Of a stretch of DNA of 5,331 bases, positions 1 through 5,120 are shown in pieces (position 1 is the stretch's first letter; each line of letters opens with the position of its first letter). The DNA comes from Candidatus Omnitrophota bacterium (lineage in GTDB: Bacteria; Omnitrophota; Gorgyraeia; Gygaellales; Profunditerraquicolaceae). Under the pieces are notes generated by a model that ran no database searches, was not told the origin of the DNA, and was given only the letters and a program-made list of their open reading frames with translations. The translations under genes and the position numbers were made by a program. The DNA lies in assembly GCA_028714595.1 (NCBI GenBank), contig JAQTMD010000016.1, forward strand, positions 1 through 5,331, in the 5' to 3' direction.

Positions 1-776
1 GTCGCTGCGGCATTGAATGCCAGGCTTTTGACAAGGTGGCTCGAGCGTTGATGCGCGAACTCATGCGCAACGATCGCCTCTATTTCGTCGGGGGTGTATT
101 TCGAGATCAGGGTGTCTGCCAACAGCACCCGGCGCGTCTTTCCCAGCCCTACCAGCGCCGCATTGGCCTTCTCGGTCTTGACGCTCAGGTTTATTTCAAA
201 CACGTCCAGGACAGCCAGCTTCATGCGCGCAGCCAGCGCAAGGATGCGTTGGCGAAGGTCATGGTCGGAGATCCGGCTGTATTTGAAAAAAAGCGGGATG
301 ATGACAAGCGGCGCAAGCCGGGTGACCGCGATACTGAAAAAAATCCAGATGCCCGCGGTGATCCACCACCAGTCTGCGGGCCGGGTTTTGGCGGCATACA
401 GGAAGATTTCCAGGCCCGCGATGCCGATCAACAGCATGATCATGCCGCCTTTGAGCTGGTCGAGAAACCAATCCTTGATGCCCTGGCGGGTGAGTTTGAA
501 TTGATGCTCAAGCAGGAACGAGCGGTAGAAGGTGAACGGGAATTCGAGGATGTAGTAGGCAACGGAACCGATTGCAACGTAGAGCGGCAGCGCGTGCAAC
601 TGGCCGGGGATCATCTGCGCGAGGCGGCGCACCAGCGCCGCGGAAAAACCCGACCATTGAAAGGCGGCCAGCAGCACGATGCAGTAGAGCGTTTCAGCGA
701 TGCTTAAGGAATACTTGATCGTCGAATAGCGCCGGGAGCGCCGGAGGAGCGTATCGCGGGAGTCCGTGCCCGTCAT
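1..776 (-). CDS. Ste24-like M48 family membrane metalloprotease (CAAX prenyl protease 1 type), C-terminus cut by window edge
   Basis: Reading down from the ATG at 776, the minus strand stays open to base 1 (258 codons, no stop), so the gene continues outside the window. The product looks like a Ste24/CAAX protease 1-type zinc endopeptidase embedded in the membrane. Hydrophobic segments lie near residues 24-40, 60-80, 111-129 and 139-163. Residues 84-110 match the family's conserved loop (YRSFLLEHQFKL, then a KDWFLDQLKG segment). Residues 205-223 (NAALVGLGKTRRVLLADTL) are the typical stretch before the active site, and HEFAH at 238-242 is the HExxH zinc motif. The downstream third zinc ligand (a Glu) is outside the window. 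The ATG shares bases with the stop of the L27-like gene (ATGA), and no clear Shine-Dalgarno is visible, which suggests translational coupling. In bacteria such proteases act in membrane protein quality control or on unknown substrates; the substrate cannot be read from sequence. Confidence 0.9.
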   Translation of the reverse strand, partial: MTGTDSRDTLLRRSRRYSTIKYSLSIAETLYCIVLLAAFQWSGFSAALVRRLAQMIPGQLHALPLYVAIGSVAYYILEFPFTFYRSFLLEHQFKLTRQGIKDWFLDQLKGGMIMLLIGIAGLEIFLYAAKTRPADWWWITAGIWIFFSIAVTRLAPLVIIPLFFKYSRISDHDLRQRILALAARMKLAVLDVFEINLSVKTEKANAALVGLGKTRRVLLADTLISKYTPDEIEAIVAHEFAHQRSSHLVKSLAFNAAA

Positions 777-1006
777 TTCGCAGGCAGGACATTGATGAAT
801 GTCCTGACCGAGCCTTTGGGGGTCTTCTTGCGGGTGAATGCGATGGTGCCGTCGACGGCGGCGTAGAGGCAGCCCCTGCCCAGCACGTTCTTTCCGGCCT
901 TGTAGGTGTCGACCGTGCGGCACAGGATCTTCCCGGTCTTGACATGCTGCCCGCCGGAAACCTTCATCTTATTATCTTTCTTTGGTGTTGATTTTCCGCC
1001 AGCCAT
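773..1006 (-). CDS. rpmA: Divergent, short ribosomal protein L27 (bL27) homologue
   Basis: A 77-residue, very basic protein (13 Lys, 4 Arg, only 3 Asp, no Glu). Residues 17-53 follow the L27 core: SGGQHVKTGKILCR, then AGKNVLGRG, then LYAAVDG. This corresponds to the family's GGQ.V.AG.I..R, PG.NVG.G and LFA..DG pattern. L27 normally binds near the peptidyl transferase centre of the 50S subunit. The usual N-terminal tail (an AHKKG...NGRDS...LGVK segment that reaches towards the active site) is missing and replaced by a short Lys-rich leader, MAGGKSTPKKDNKMK. The C-terminus (TRKKTPKGSVRTFINVLPAK) is also unlike ordinary L27. The gene is not next to rplU or obgE, its usual neighbours, so it may be a paralogue rather than the main L27. 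The ATG at 1006 is chosen over an upstream in-frame start at 1030 because AGGAGG lies 5 bases before it. Its TGA overlaps the next gene's ATG. Confidence 0.82.
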   Translation of the reverse strand: MAGGKSTPKKDNKMKVSGGQHVKTGKILCRTVDTYKAGKNVLGRGCLYAAVDGTIAFTRKKTPKGSVRTFINVLPAK

Positions 1007-1011
1007 AGATT

Positions 1012-1017
1012 CCTCCT
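1012..1017 (-). promoter_or_regulatory. Shine-Dalgarno site of the L27-like gene
   Basis: On the minus strand AAGGAGGA ends a few bases before the ATG at 1006; the AGGAGG core is 5 bases from the start codon. It is one of the two strongest ribosome binding sites in the window and fixes the start of the L27-like gene. Confidence 0.85.
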
Positions 1018-1030
1018 TCGTAACCTTCAC

Positions 1031-1057
1031 AACCCCCGGGGTTCAACCCCGGGGGTT
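1031..1057. repeat. Perfect 12-bp GC-rich inverted repeat in the leader of the L27-like gene
   Basis: AACCCCCGGGGT (1031-1042) and ACCCCGGGGGTT (1046-1057) are exact reverse complements around a 3-base loop. Each arm is also nearly self-complementary (CCCCGGGG core), so several foldings or a cruciform are possible. Neither side is followed by a run of T, so it is not a standard Rho-independent terminator in either direction. It lies between the beta-CASP stop and the L27-like ribosome binding site. It could be a dispersed REP-like palindrome, a transcript-end stabilising hairpin for the upstream gene, or a leader structure or operator for the downstream one. Confidence 0.88.
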
Positions 1058-1074
1058 AAAGATTTTAGGGGCAT

Positions 1075-1103
1075 ATAGTACCATAGAACGAGCCGCTAGG
1101 CAA
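1075..1103 (-). promoter_or_regulatory. Possible sigma70-type promoter for the L27-like / M48 protease pair
   Basis: On the minus strand TTGCCT (1098-1103) and TACTAT (1075-1080) are separated by exactly 17 bases. Each hexamer matches 4 of 6 consensus positions. The -35 box overlaps the last codons and stop of the beta-CASP gene. Transcription would start near 1068, about ten bases before the GC-rich inverted repeat. This is a consensus match by eye only. Confidence 0.35.
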
Positions 1104-2493
1104 GCGTAACTTCTTCGGTGGGAGACGGGATATAGGCAGGCATGCCGCGCTGGCTGAGGCTTTCGTACAGGGCATGGCACGACTCTACTTCGCCGTGGAC
1201 GAGGTAGATGTTCTTCAGGGGCATGCTTCGCGCAACAAGCTTGACGATCTCGTCCTTGTCGGCGTGCGCGCTGAAGGCATTGGCGACCACCACCTCGGCG
1301 TTCAACTCATACTCCACGCCGAAGATCTTGACGAACCTTTCCCGTTCCACGATCCTGCGGCCGAGCGTGTCCCGGGCCATGTAGCCGACGATCAGGATGG
1401 TGTTGCGGGAATCCTCGATGTTGTTCTTCAGGTGATGCAGGATCCTCCCCGATTCGCACATGCCCGAGCCGGCGATGATGACCATGGGCCGCTTCTCGAT
1501 GTTCAGGGCCTTGGACTCCTTCTGGTCGCGGATAAAATGCAAATGCAGGAACTCGAACGGGCTGTCCCCGCCTTCGATGGCCCGGCGGGTCTTGGCGTTC
1601 ATGTACCCGTGGTGGTACTTGAAGACCTCGGTGATCTCCGTGGCAAGGGGGCTGTCTACGTAGATGGGGATGACCGGGATCTGCCGTTCCTTCAGCAGCT
1701 GGCTCAGGAAATACAGGACCTCCTGCGTGCGCTCGAGGGTGAACGCCGGGATGAGGATCTTGCCCTTGCGCTCGATGGTGCGCCTGATGGTGTCGCGCAG
1801 CTTGGTCTTGGCGTCTTCGATAGGCGCGTGGGACCTTGAGCCGTACGTGGACTCGACGATAAGGTAATCCAGTCCTTTGGGCATTTCGGGATTGTTGAGC
1901 ATGGGCAGGTTCTCCCTGCCCAGGTCAACGGCATAGCCGATGCGCACCGTGCGCTCGCCTTCCTTCATCTCCAGCTCGACGATCGCCGAACCCAGGATGT
2001 GCCCGGCATCGTGCAGGGTGACGAAGGTGTTTTTTGCGACGCAGACGCGCTGGTTGTATGAGATGTTCTGGAACCTGCGCTTGGCGGCCTTGGACGCCTC
2101 TTTCTGGGTATAGAGCGGTTTGCGCAGCGGCAGGCCCAGCCTGCGGTTGACCTTGTTCACGTAGCGGATATCTTCTTCCTGGATCTTGCCGGAATCCTCG
2201 AGCATGAGCTTGGTCAGGTCGCGCGTGGCGTGGGTACAGTAGATCTTGCAGCGCAGGCCTTTTTTTACGAGGGACGGGATGTTGCCGCAGTGGTCGATGT
2301 GGGCGTGGGAAAGGACGAGCGCGTCGAGCTGGCGGGGCACGAAGGCGAAACCGGAGTTACGCTCGTAGAACTCGTCGCGGCGGCCCTGGAACAGGCCGCA
2401 GTCAAGCAGGACCTTGGCGGTATCGCTCGAGACCAGGTGGCTTGAGCCGGTGACCGTGCGTACGCCGCCGAGGAATTGTATGGTTACTGCCAT
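1096..2493 (-). CDS. Beta-CASP metallo-beta-lactamase-fold protein, probable RNase (RNase J / CPSF-73 superfamily)
   Basis: A 465-residue protein with the full two-metal metallo-beta-lactamase and beta-CASP motif set. It has a GG.RTVTGS start (residues 9-17), HAHIDH (63-68), the motif 3 His in DAGHILGS (His165) and the motif 4 Asp in VDLGR (Asp190). Motif A is ESTYG (Glu214), motif B lies in GSGMCESGRILHHL (His353), and motif C is FSAHAD (His410). All predicted metal ligands are present, so it should be active. Relatives are cytoplasmic RNA endo- or exonucleases; the length and architecture (no N-terminal KH domains, no long C-terminal extension) fit the short bacterial group usually annotated as MBL-fold exonuclease/hydrolase rather than RNase J. 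Motif 4 reads YAVDLG instead of the common SGDLG, but the Asp is kept. The gene follows the DUF1846 gene by 23 bases, so they are probably co-transcribed. Only a weak GGTG precedes the ATG. RNA as substrate is inferred from the family. Confidence 0.92.
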   Translation of the reverse strand: MAVTIQFLGGVRTVTGSSHLVSSDTAKVLLDCGLFQGRRDEFYERNSGFAFVPRQLDALVLSHAHIDHCGNIPSLVKKGLRCKIYCTHATRDLTKLMLEDSGKIQEEDIRYVNKVNRRLGLPLRKPLYTQKEASKAAKRRFQNISYNQRVCVAKNTFVTLHDAGHILGSAIVELEMKEGERTVRIGYAVDLGRENLPMLNNPEMPKGLDYLIVESTYGSRSHAPIEDAKTKLRDTIRRTIERKGKILIPAFTLERTQEVLYFLSQLLKERQIPVIPIYVDSPLATEITEVFKYHHGYMNAKTRRAIEGGDSPFEFLHLHFIRDQKESKALNIEKRPMVIIAGSGMCESGRILHHLKNNIEDSRNTILIVGYMARDTLGRRIVERERFVKIFGVEYELNAEVVVANAFSAHADKDEIVKLVARSMPLKNIYLVHGEVESCHALYESLSQRGMPAYIPSPTEEVTLA

Positions 2494-2516
2494 GAAAGCA
2501 CCGGGCTTTGGGGCCG

Positions 2517-4040
2517 TCAGGTTACGAAAAGGTTGCGCGACGAAAATTTGCCGTCGGTGGTGAGGTTCACGCCGAGCCTTTTAAAGCCCACGTCGTCGCC
2601 GGGCGTAGGGATATGCGTCATGTGCACTTCGCAACCGCGCAGCTCGGTGAGCTTCTTCATCGCCAGCTCCGCGGTGTGATTGGTGGTCGCGCTGATGGAA
2701 AGGGCGATGAGCGTCTCTTCCAGGTCCAGGCTCTCGGCGTCCGCCTTGAGTATCTTCTCCTTGAGCGTCGCGATCTGGTTGATGATATGCGGCGAAAGGA
2801 TGAGGATCTCGTCGGGGATGCGCGCCATGATCTTGATGGCGTTCAGGATCAGGCTCGACGCGGCATGCAGCATCGGGGAGTTCTTGCCGGTAATGATCCT
2901 GCCGTCGGCCAATTCCAGCGCCGCGCCGCAGTACACGCCGTCGTGGCCCTTCTGCGCCTCTTCGGCCTGCTGGGCCGCGGCGCGCGCAGGCTCAACCACC
3001 GCGCGGTCAATGACCTTGACCCCCTGCTCCTCCATCAGAAGCGTGAGCCGGTCAACGGTCTCCTTGCGTTCGATGCCCAAGACGTATTCGCTGTTGTAAC
3101 GGAAGTACCGGCGGATGAGCTCCTGCCGGGCGGCATCCCGGACCGCCGCGTCATCCACGATGCCGAAGCCTGCACGGTTCACGCCCATGTCCGTGGGCGA
3201 CTGGTACATCGGCGCCTCGGTCGTACCGTCGGTGATCTTGCTCAGGATGATCTTCAGGATCGGGAAGCTCTCGACGTCGCGGTTATAATTGATCGCGGTC
3301 TTGTTGTATACGGAAAGGTGGAACGGATCGACCAGGTTGAAATCCAGTATATCGGCGGTGGCGGCTTCATAGGCGACGTTCACCGGGTGCTTGAGCGGCA
3401 GGTTCCAGATGGGAAAGGTCTCGAACTTTGCATATCCCGCATTGACGCCCCGTTTGTGCTCCTGGTAGAGCTGCGACAGGCAGATGGCAAGCTTGCCGCT
3501 GTTCGGGCCGGGCGCGGTGACCACCACAATGGGTTTTTTCGTGGGGACATACTCGTTTCTCCCCAATCCCTTGTCGCTGACCACCCCATCGATATCTGCG
3601 GGGTAGCCGTCGATGGGATAGTGCAGGAAGACTTTTATCCCGCGGCGTTCAAGCTTGTTCTTGAAGATGACCGCTGCCTGCTGGTTGGTAAAACGGGTGA
3701 TGACCACGCCTGAGACATCCAGGCCCCACCGGCGCAGGTCGTCGATCAGTTTGAGCGTGGCTGCGTCATAGGTGATGCCGAAATCGCCGCGCACCCTGCC
3801 CCGCTCGATGTCTCCGGCAAAGATGCCCAGGATTATGTCGACCTTGTCTTTGAGCTCCTGCAAAAGCCGTATCTTGACATTGGGGTCGTAACCGGGAAGC
3901 ACGCGCGCCGCGTGGTAATCGAAGCAAAGCTTGCCGCCGAATTCCAGGTAAAGCTTGTTGCCGAACTTCTTGACGCGCTCGGTGATGGCAGAGGCCTGCT
4001 CTTTGAGGTATGTATCGTTGTCAAATCCTGTCTTCTTCAT
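2517..4040 (-). CDS. DUF1846 family protein, function unknown
   Basis: A 507-residue protein that matches the DUF1846 family along its whole length, close to the usual size of about 500. Recognisable family segments are the N-terminal KLYLEFGGKL (29-38), ARVLPGYDPN (45-54), AGDIERGRVRGDFGITYD (75-92) and a P-loop-like APGPNSGKLA (176-185) followed by a CLSQLY motif. Further on are SPTDMGVNRAGFG in the middle and GKNSPMLHAASSLILNAIK in the C-terminal part. There is no signal peptide or membrane segment, so it is probably cytoplasmic. The GPNSGK loop suggests nucleotide or phosphate binding, but I know of no established reaction. The start at 4040 (MKKTGFDNDTYL) fits other family members; a longer in-frame GTG start at 4097 would translate the leader hairpin and is unlikely. 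No good Shine-Dalgarno precedes the chosen ATG. It heads a two-gene unit with the beta-CASP gene. Confidence 0.92.
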   Translation of the reverse strand: MKKTGFDNDTYLKEQASAITERVKKFGNKLYLEFGGKLCFDYHAARVLPGYDPNVKIRLLQELKDKVDIILGIFAGDIERGRVRGDFGITYDAATLKLIDDLRRWGLDVSGVVITRFTNQQAAVIFKNKLERRGIKVFLHYPIDGYPADIDGVVSDKGLGRNEYVPTKKPIVVVTAPGPNSGKLAICLSQLYQEHKRGVNAGYAKFETFPIWNLPLKHPVNVAYEAATADILDFNLVDPFHLSVYNKTAINYNRDVESFPILKIILSKITDGTTEAPMYQSPTDMGVNRAGFGIVDDAAVRDAARQELIRRYFRYNSEYVLGIERKETVDRLTLLMEEQGVKVIDRAVVEPARAAAQQAEEAQKGHDGVYCGAALELADGRIITGKNSPMLHAASSLILNAIKIMARIPDEILILSPHIINQIATLKEKILKADAESLDLEETLIALSISATTNHTAELAMKKLTELRGCEVHMTHIPTPGDDVGFKRLGVNLTTDGKFSSRNLFVT

Positions 4041-4068
4041 ACTAGAGGGGACGTTCCCTGAGGTACCA

Positions 4069-4093
4069 CACCTGCTGTTTCCAACAACAGGTG
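4069..4093 (-). repeat. 11-bp hairpin in the leader of the DUF1846 gene
   Basis: On the minus strand CACCTGTTGTT and AACAGCAGGTG pair around a 3-base loop (GGA). Ten pairs are Watson-Crick and one is a G-U wobble in RNA. It begins about ten bases after the TATAAT box, so it would occupy the extreme 5' end of the transcript. There is no following T-run, so it is not an intrinsic terminator. It could protect the message 5' end, or act as DNA as an operator over the start site. Confidence 0.75.
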
Positions 4094-4102
4094 ACACAAG
4101 AG

Positions 4103-4108
4103 ATTATA
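4103..4108 (-). promoter_or_regulatory. Possible -10 box of the promoter for the DUF1846 / beta-CASP unit
   Basis: A perfect TATAAT on the minus strand in the 110-base intergenic region, about 60 bases before the DUF1846 start. At 17-base spacing the -35 position reads TCGCCT, a poor match (3 of 6); TTGGCA is present but too close (11 bases). The promoter may need an activator or another -35 arrangement. Supported by the intergenic position and the perfect -10 only. Confidence 0.42.
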
Positions 4109-4150
4109 CTAAGTACTTTTGCCAAAGGCGACCCCTGCGGGCGTGCACGC

Positions 4151-4459
4151 TCAAGCGATCTTTTCAAAGGCCTCAGGAACCGCCATGCCTTCGGTGATTC
4201 CCAGGGAGCGCGCCTTTGCGTTTACTTTTACGACACTGCGGTTCGGGAAACGTTCGAGCGTTCCGATGGGATTTGCGGGGGTACTCTCGACCAGCGCCGC
4301 TGCCGAGCCGAAGGAATCGATGGCAGCGACGTCAAACACCCCGCAGGCAAGGAAACCTTTGGTGCCCGTGACCAGCAGGATACTAAAACCCGCCCACTTG
4401 ACCTGCACCCCTTCCACAGGACCGTTTTTTGTCGCAAATGTCTTGGTAATAACTTCCAT
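4151..4459 (-). CDS. DUF1805 (YunC-like) family protein
   Basis: A small soluble protein of 102 residues, the normal size for DUF1805. The family signature is a strand rich in V/I/L, then KGFLACGVFDVAAID (residues 34-48, with the conserved Cys39-Gly40 and Asp43). A C-terminal helix reads AKARSLGITEGMAVPEAF (81-98), matching the family's A..LGI..GM...EAL ending. No reaction is established for the family that I know of. The start is uncertain. The ATG at 4459 has only GGTG in front; a GTG at 4468 has AAAGG six bases upstream; and a TTG at 4471 is also in frame. These add at most four residues. The gene follows the cysteine-rich protein by about 30 bases and is the last gene of the pilT-ybgC cluster. 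No convincing terminator follows its TGA, only a perfect 10-base palindrome (GCGTGCACGC, 4141-4150) directly after it. Confidence 0.82.
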   Translation of the reverse strand: MEVITKTFATKNGPVEGVQVKWAGFSILLVTGTKGFLACGVFDVAAIDSFGSAAALVESTPANPIGTLERFPNRSVVKVNAKARSLGITEGMAVPEAFEKIA

Positions 4460-4489
4460 GGATGACACCAAGTGCCTTTGCCGTGCCTC

Positions 4490-4684
4490 TTACTTAAACG
4501 GCTCTTTGTCGCCGCCGGCGAATTTACAATCCGCCTCCTCGCACTTTTCGTCCCTGCTGAAGCAGTCATTGACGAACTCCCCGAAATTCTCCGGGGCGGA
4601 CGAATCCGCGTCTATGATCGCCGGGCAGCGGGCATCGATTTTACGCAACGAGCAAAACCGTGAAACGACTTCATAATTCGGCAT
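4490..4684 (-). CDS. Small cysteine-rich protein of unknown function
   Basis: A 64-residue acidic protein that I do not recognise. It has five cysteines (residues 11, 20, 41, 48, 53), spaced C-x8-C-x20-C-x6-C-x4-C, a density that suggests metal binding or disulfides. There is no signal peptide or hydrophobic segment, so it probably stays in the cytoplasm, which favours metal binding over disulfides. A central region, PAIIDADSSAPENFGEFVNDCF, reads like a compact folded domain. The ATG at 4684 is chosen because a consensus AGGAGG lies 7 bases upstream; an in-frame start at 4717 would overlap the thioesterase gene by 17 bases and lacks this support. The strong ribosome binding site and tight spacing to both neighbours (16 and about 30 bases) argue that it is a real gene in the operon. 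Confidence 0.75.
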   Translation of the reverse strand: MPNYEVVSRFCSLRKIDARCPAIIDADSSAPENFGEFVNDCFSRDEKCEEADCKFAGGDKEPFK

Positions 4685-4691
4685 TCCTGTT

Positions 4692-4697
4692 CCTCCT
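4692..4697 (-). promoter_or_regulatory. Shine-Dalgarno site of the small cysteine-rich gene
   Basis: AGGAGG on the minus strand, 7 bases before the ATG at 4684 and just after the thioesterase stop codon. It decides between the two possible starts of the small gene and predicts strong translation. Confidence 0.85.
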
Positions 4698-4700
4698 GGA

Positions 4701-5114
4701 TCAGGCCCCCCCGGCAAGCGCCTTCCTGATCTCGTCCGGGACCGGTTGAACTTTGAAACTTTTAGTATCGATACAGGCCCAGATCACGGCTGCCTTTACC
4801 AGCAGGGTGTTGTCCTTGAGTATCTCCTGGGCGAAATGGATCGAAGAATTGCCGACCTTCTCCACCCGCGCCGTGGCCTCGATAATATCCCCGTACTGCG
4901 CCGGGGCCTTGTAATCGACGGAAATATGCACCACTACAAAGGCAAAGCCCTTCTGAAACCACGCGGCAGTGTCGACGCCCCTCGAAAGGCAGAGCTCGGT
5001 GCGGGCCTCCTCGAGGACTTTGAGGTAGTTGGCGTAATAGACCACGCCGCCGGCGTCAGTATCGTAATAATAAATCTTTTTTTTGACGGAGAATGAGGAA
5101 ACGGCTGAGACCAT
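4701..5114 (-). CDS. ybgC: YbgC/FadM-type acyl-CoA thioesterase (hot-dog fold, 4HBT family)
   Basis: A 137-residue protein of normal length for single-domain hot-dog thioesterases, which hydrolyse acyl-CoA thioesters in the cytoplasm. The family signature is at residues 15-40: YYYDTDAGGVVYYANYLK followed by EEARTE. Asp20 is the expected catalytic Asp. The downstream strand pattern is also typical: VVVHISVDYKAPAQYGDIIEATARV, SSIHFAQEI and VKAAVIWACID. The His of the usual VVYHANY motif is Tyr27 here, as in some relatives. Some YbgC proteins sit with tol-pal genes, but here the neighbours are a pilus ATPase 6 bases upstream and the cysteine-rich gene 16 bases downstream. The ATG at 5114 has no Shine-Dalgarno, so coupling to the upstream stop is likely. 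Codons 11-13 lie in a run of eight A's. The substrate chain length cannot be inferred. Confidence 0.92.
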   Translation of the reverse strand: MVSAVSSFSVKKKIYYYDTDAGGVVYYANYLKVLEEARTELCLSRGVDTAAWFQKGFAFVVVHISVDYKAPAQYGDIIEATARVEKVGNSSIHFAQEILKDNTLLVKAAVIWACIDTKSFKVQPVPDEIRKALAGGA

Positions 5115-5120
5115 TGAGAT

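Noticed and set aside
36..707. 223-codon open frame on the plus strand
   Set aside because: It is antisense to the M48 protease, which has clear family motifs. The translation is low-complexity and charged, with no domain.
947..955. GGQ tripeptide in the L27-like protein, as in peptide-release factors
   Set aside because: GGQ followed by V.AG is part of the ordinary L27 core, so it does not suggest peptidyl-tRNA hydrolase activity.
773..1030. Longer L27-like start at 1030
   Set aside because: The added eight residues translate the ribosome binding site itself (AAGGAGGA), which is correctly placed for the ATG at 1006.
1031..1057. GC-rich hairpin as a Rho-independent terminator
   Set aside because: No T-run follows on either strand. 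I kept it as an inverted repeat of unknown role.
1174..1839. 221-codon open frame on the plus strand
   Set aside because: It is a shadow of the beta-CASP gene, which has all its motifs on the other strand.
2508..3713. 401-codon open frame on the plus strand
   Set aside because: It lies antisense to the DUF1846 gene, whose protein matches a known family throughout. The plus-strand translation is rich in R, G, D and V with no recognisable domain, as expected of a GC-rich shadow frame.
2517..4097. Longer DUF1846 start at a GTG at 4097
   Set aside because: The 19 extra residues would be encoded by the leader hairpin and lie at the predicted transcription start. Family members begin near the ATG at 4040.
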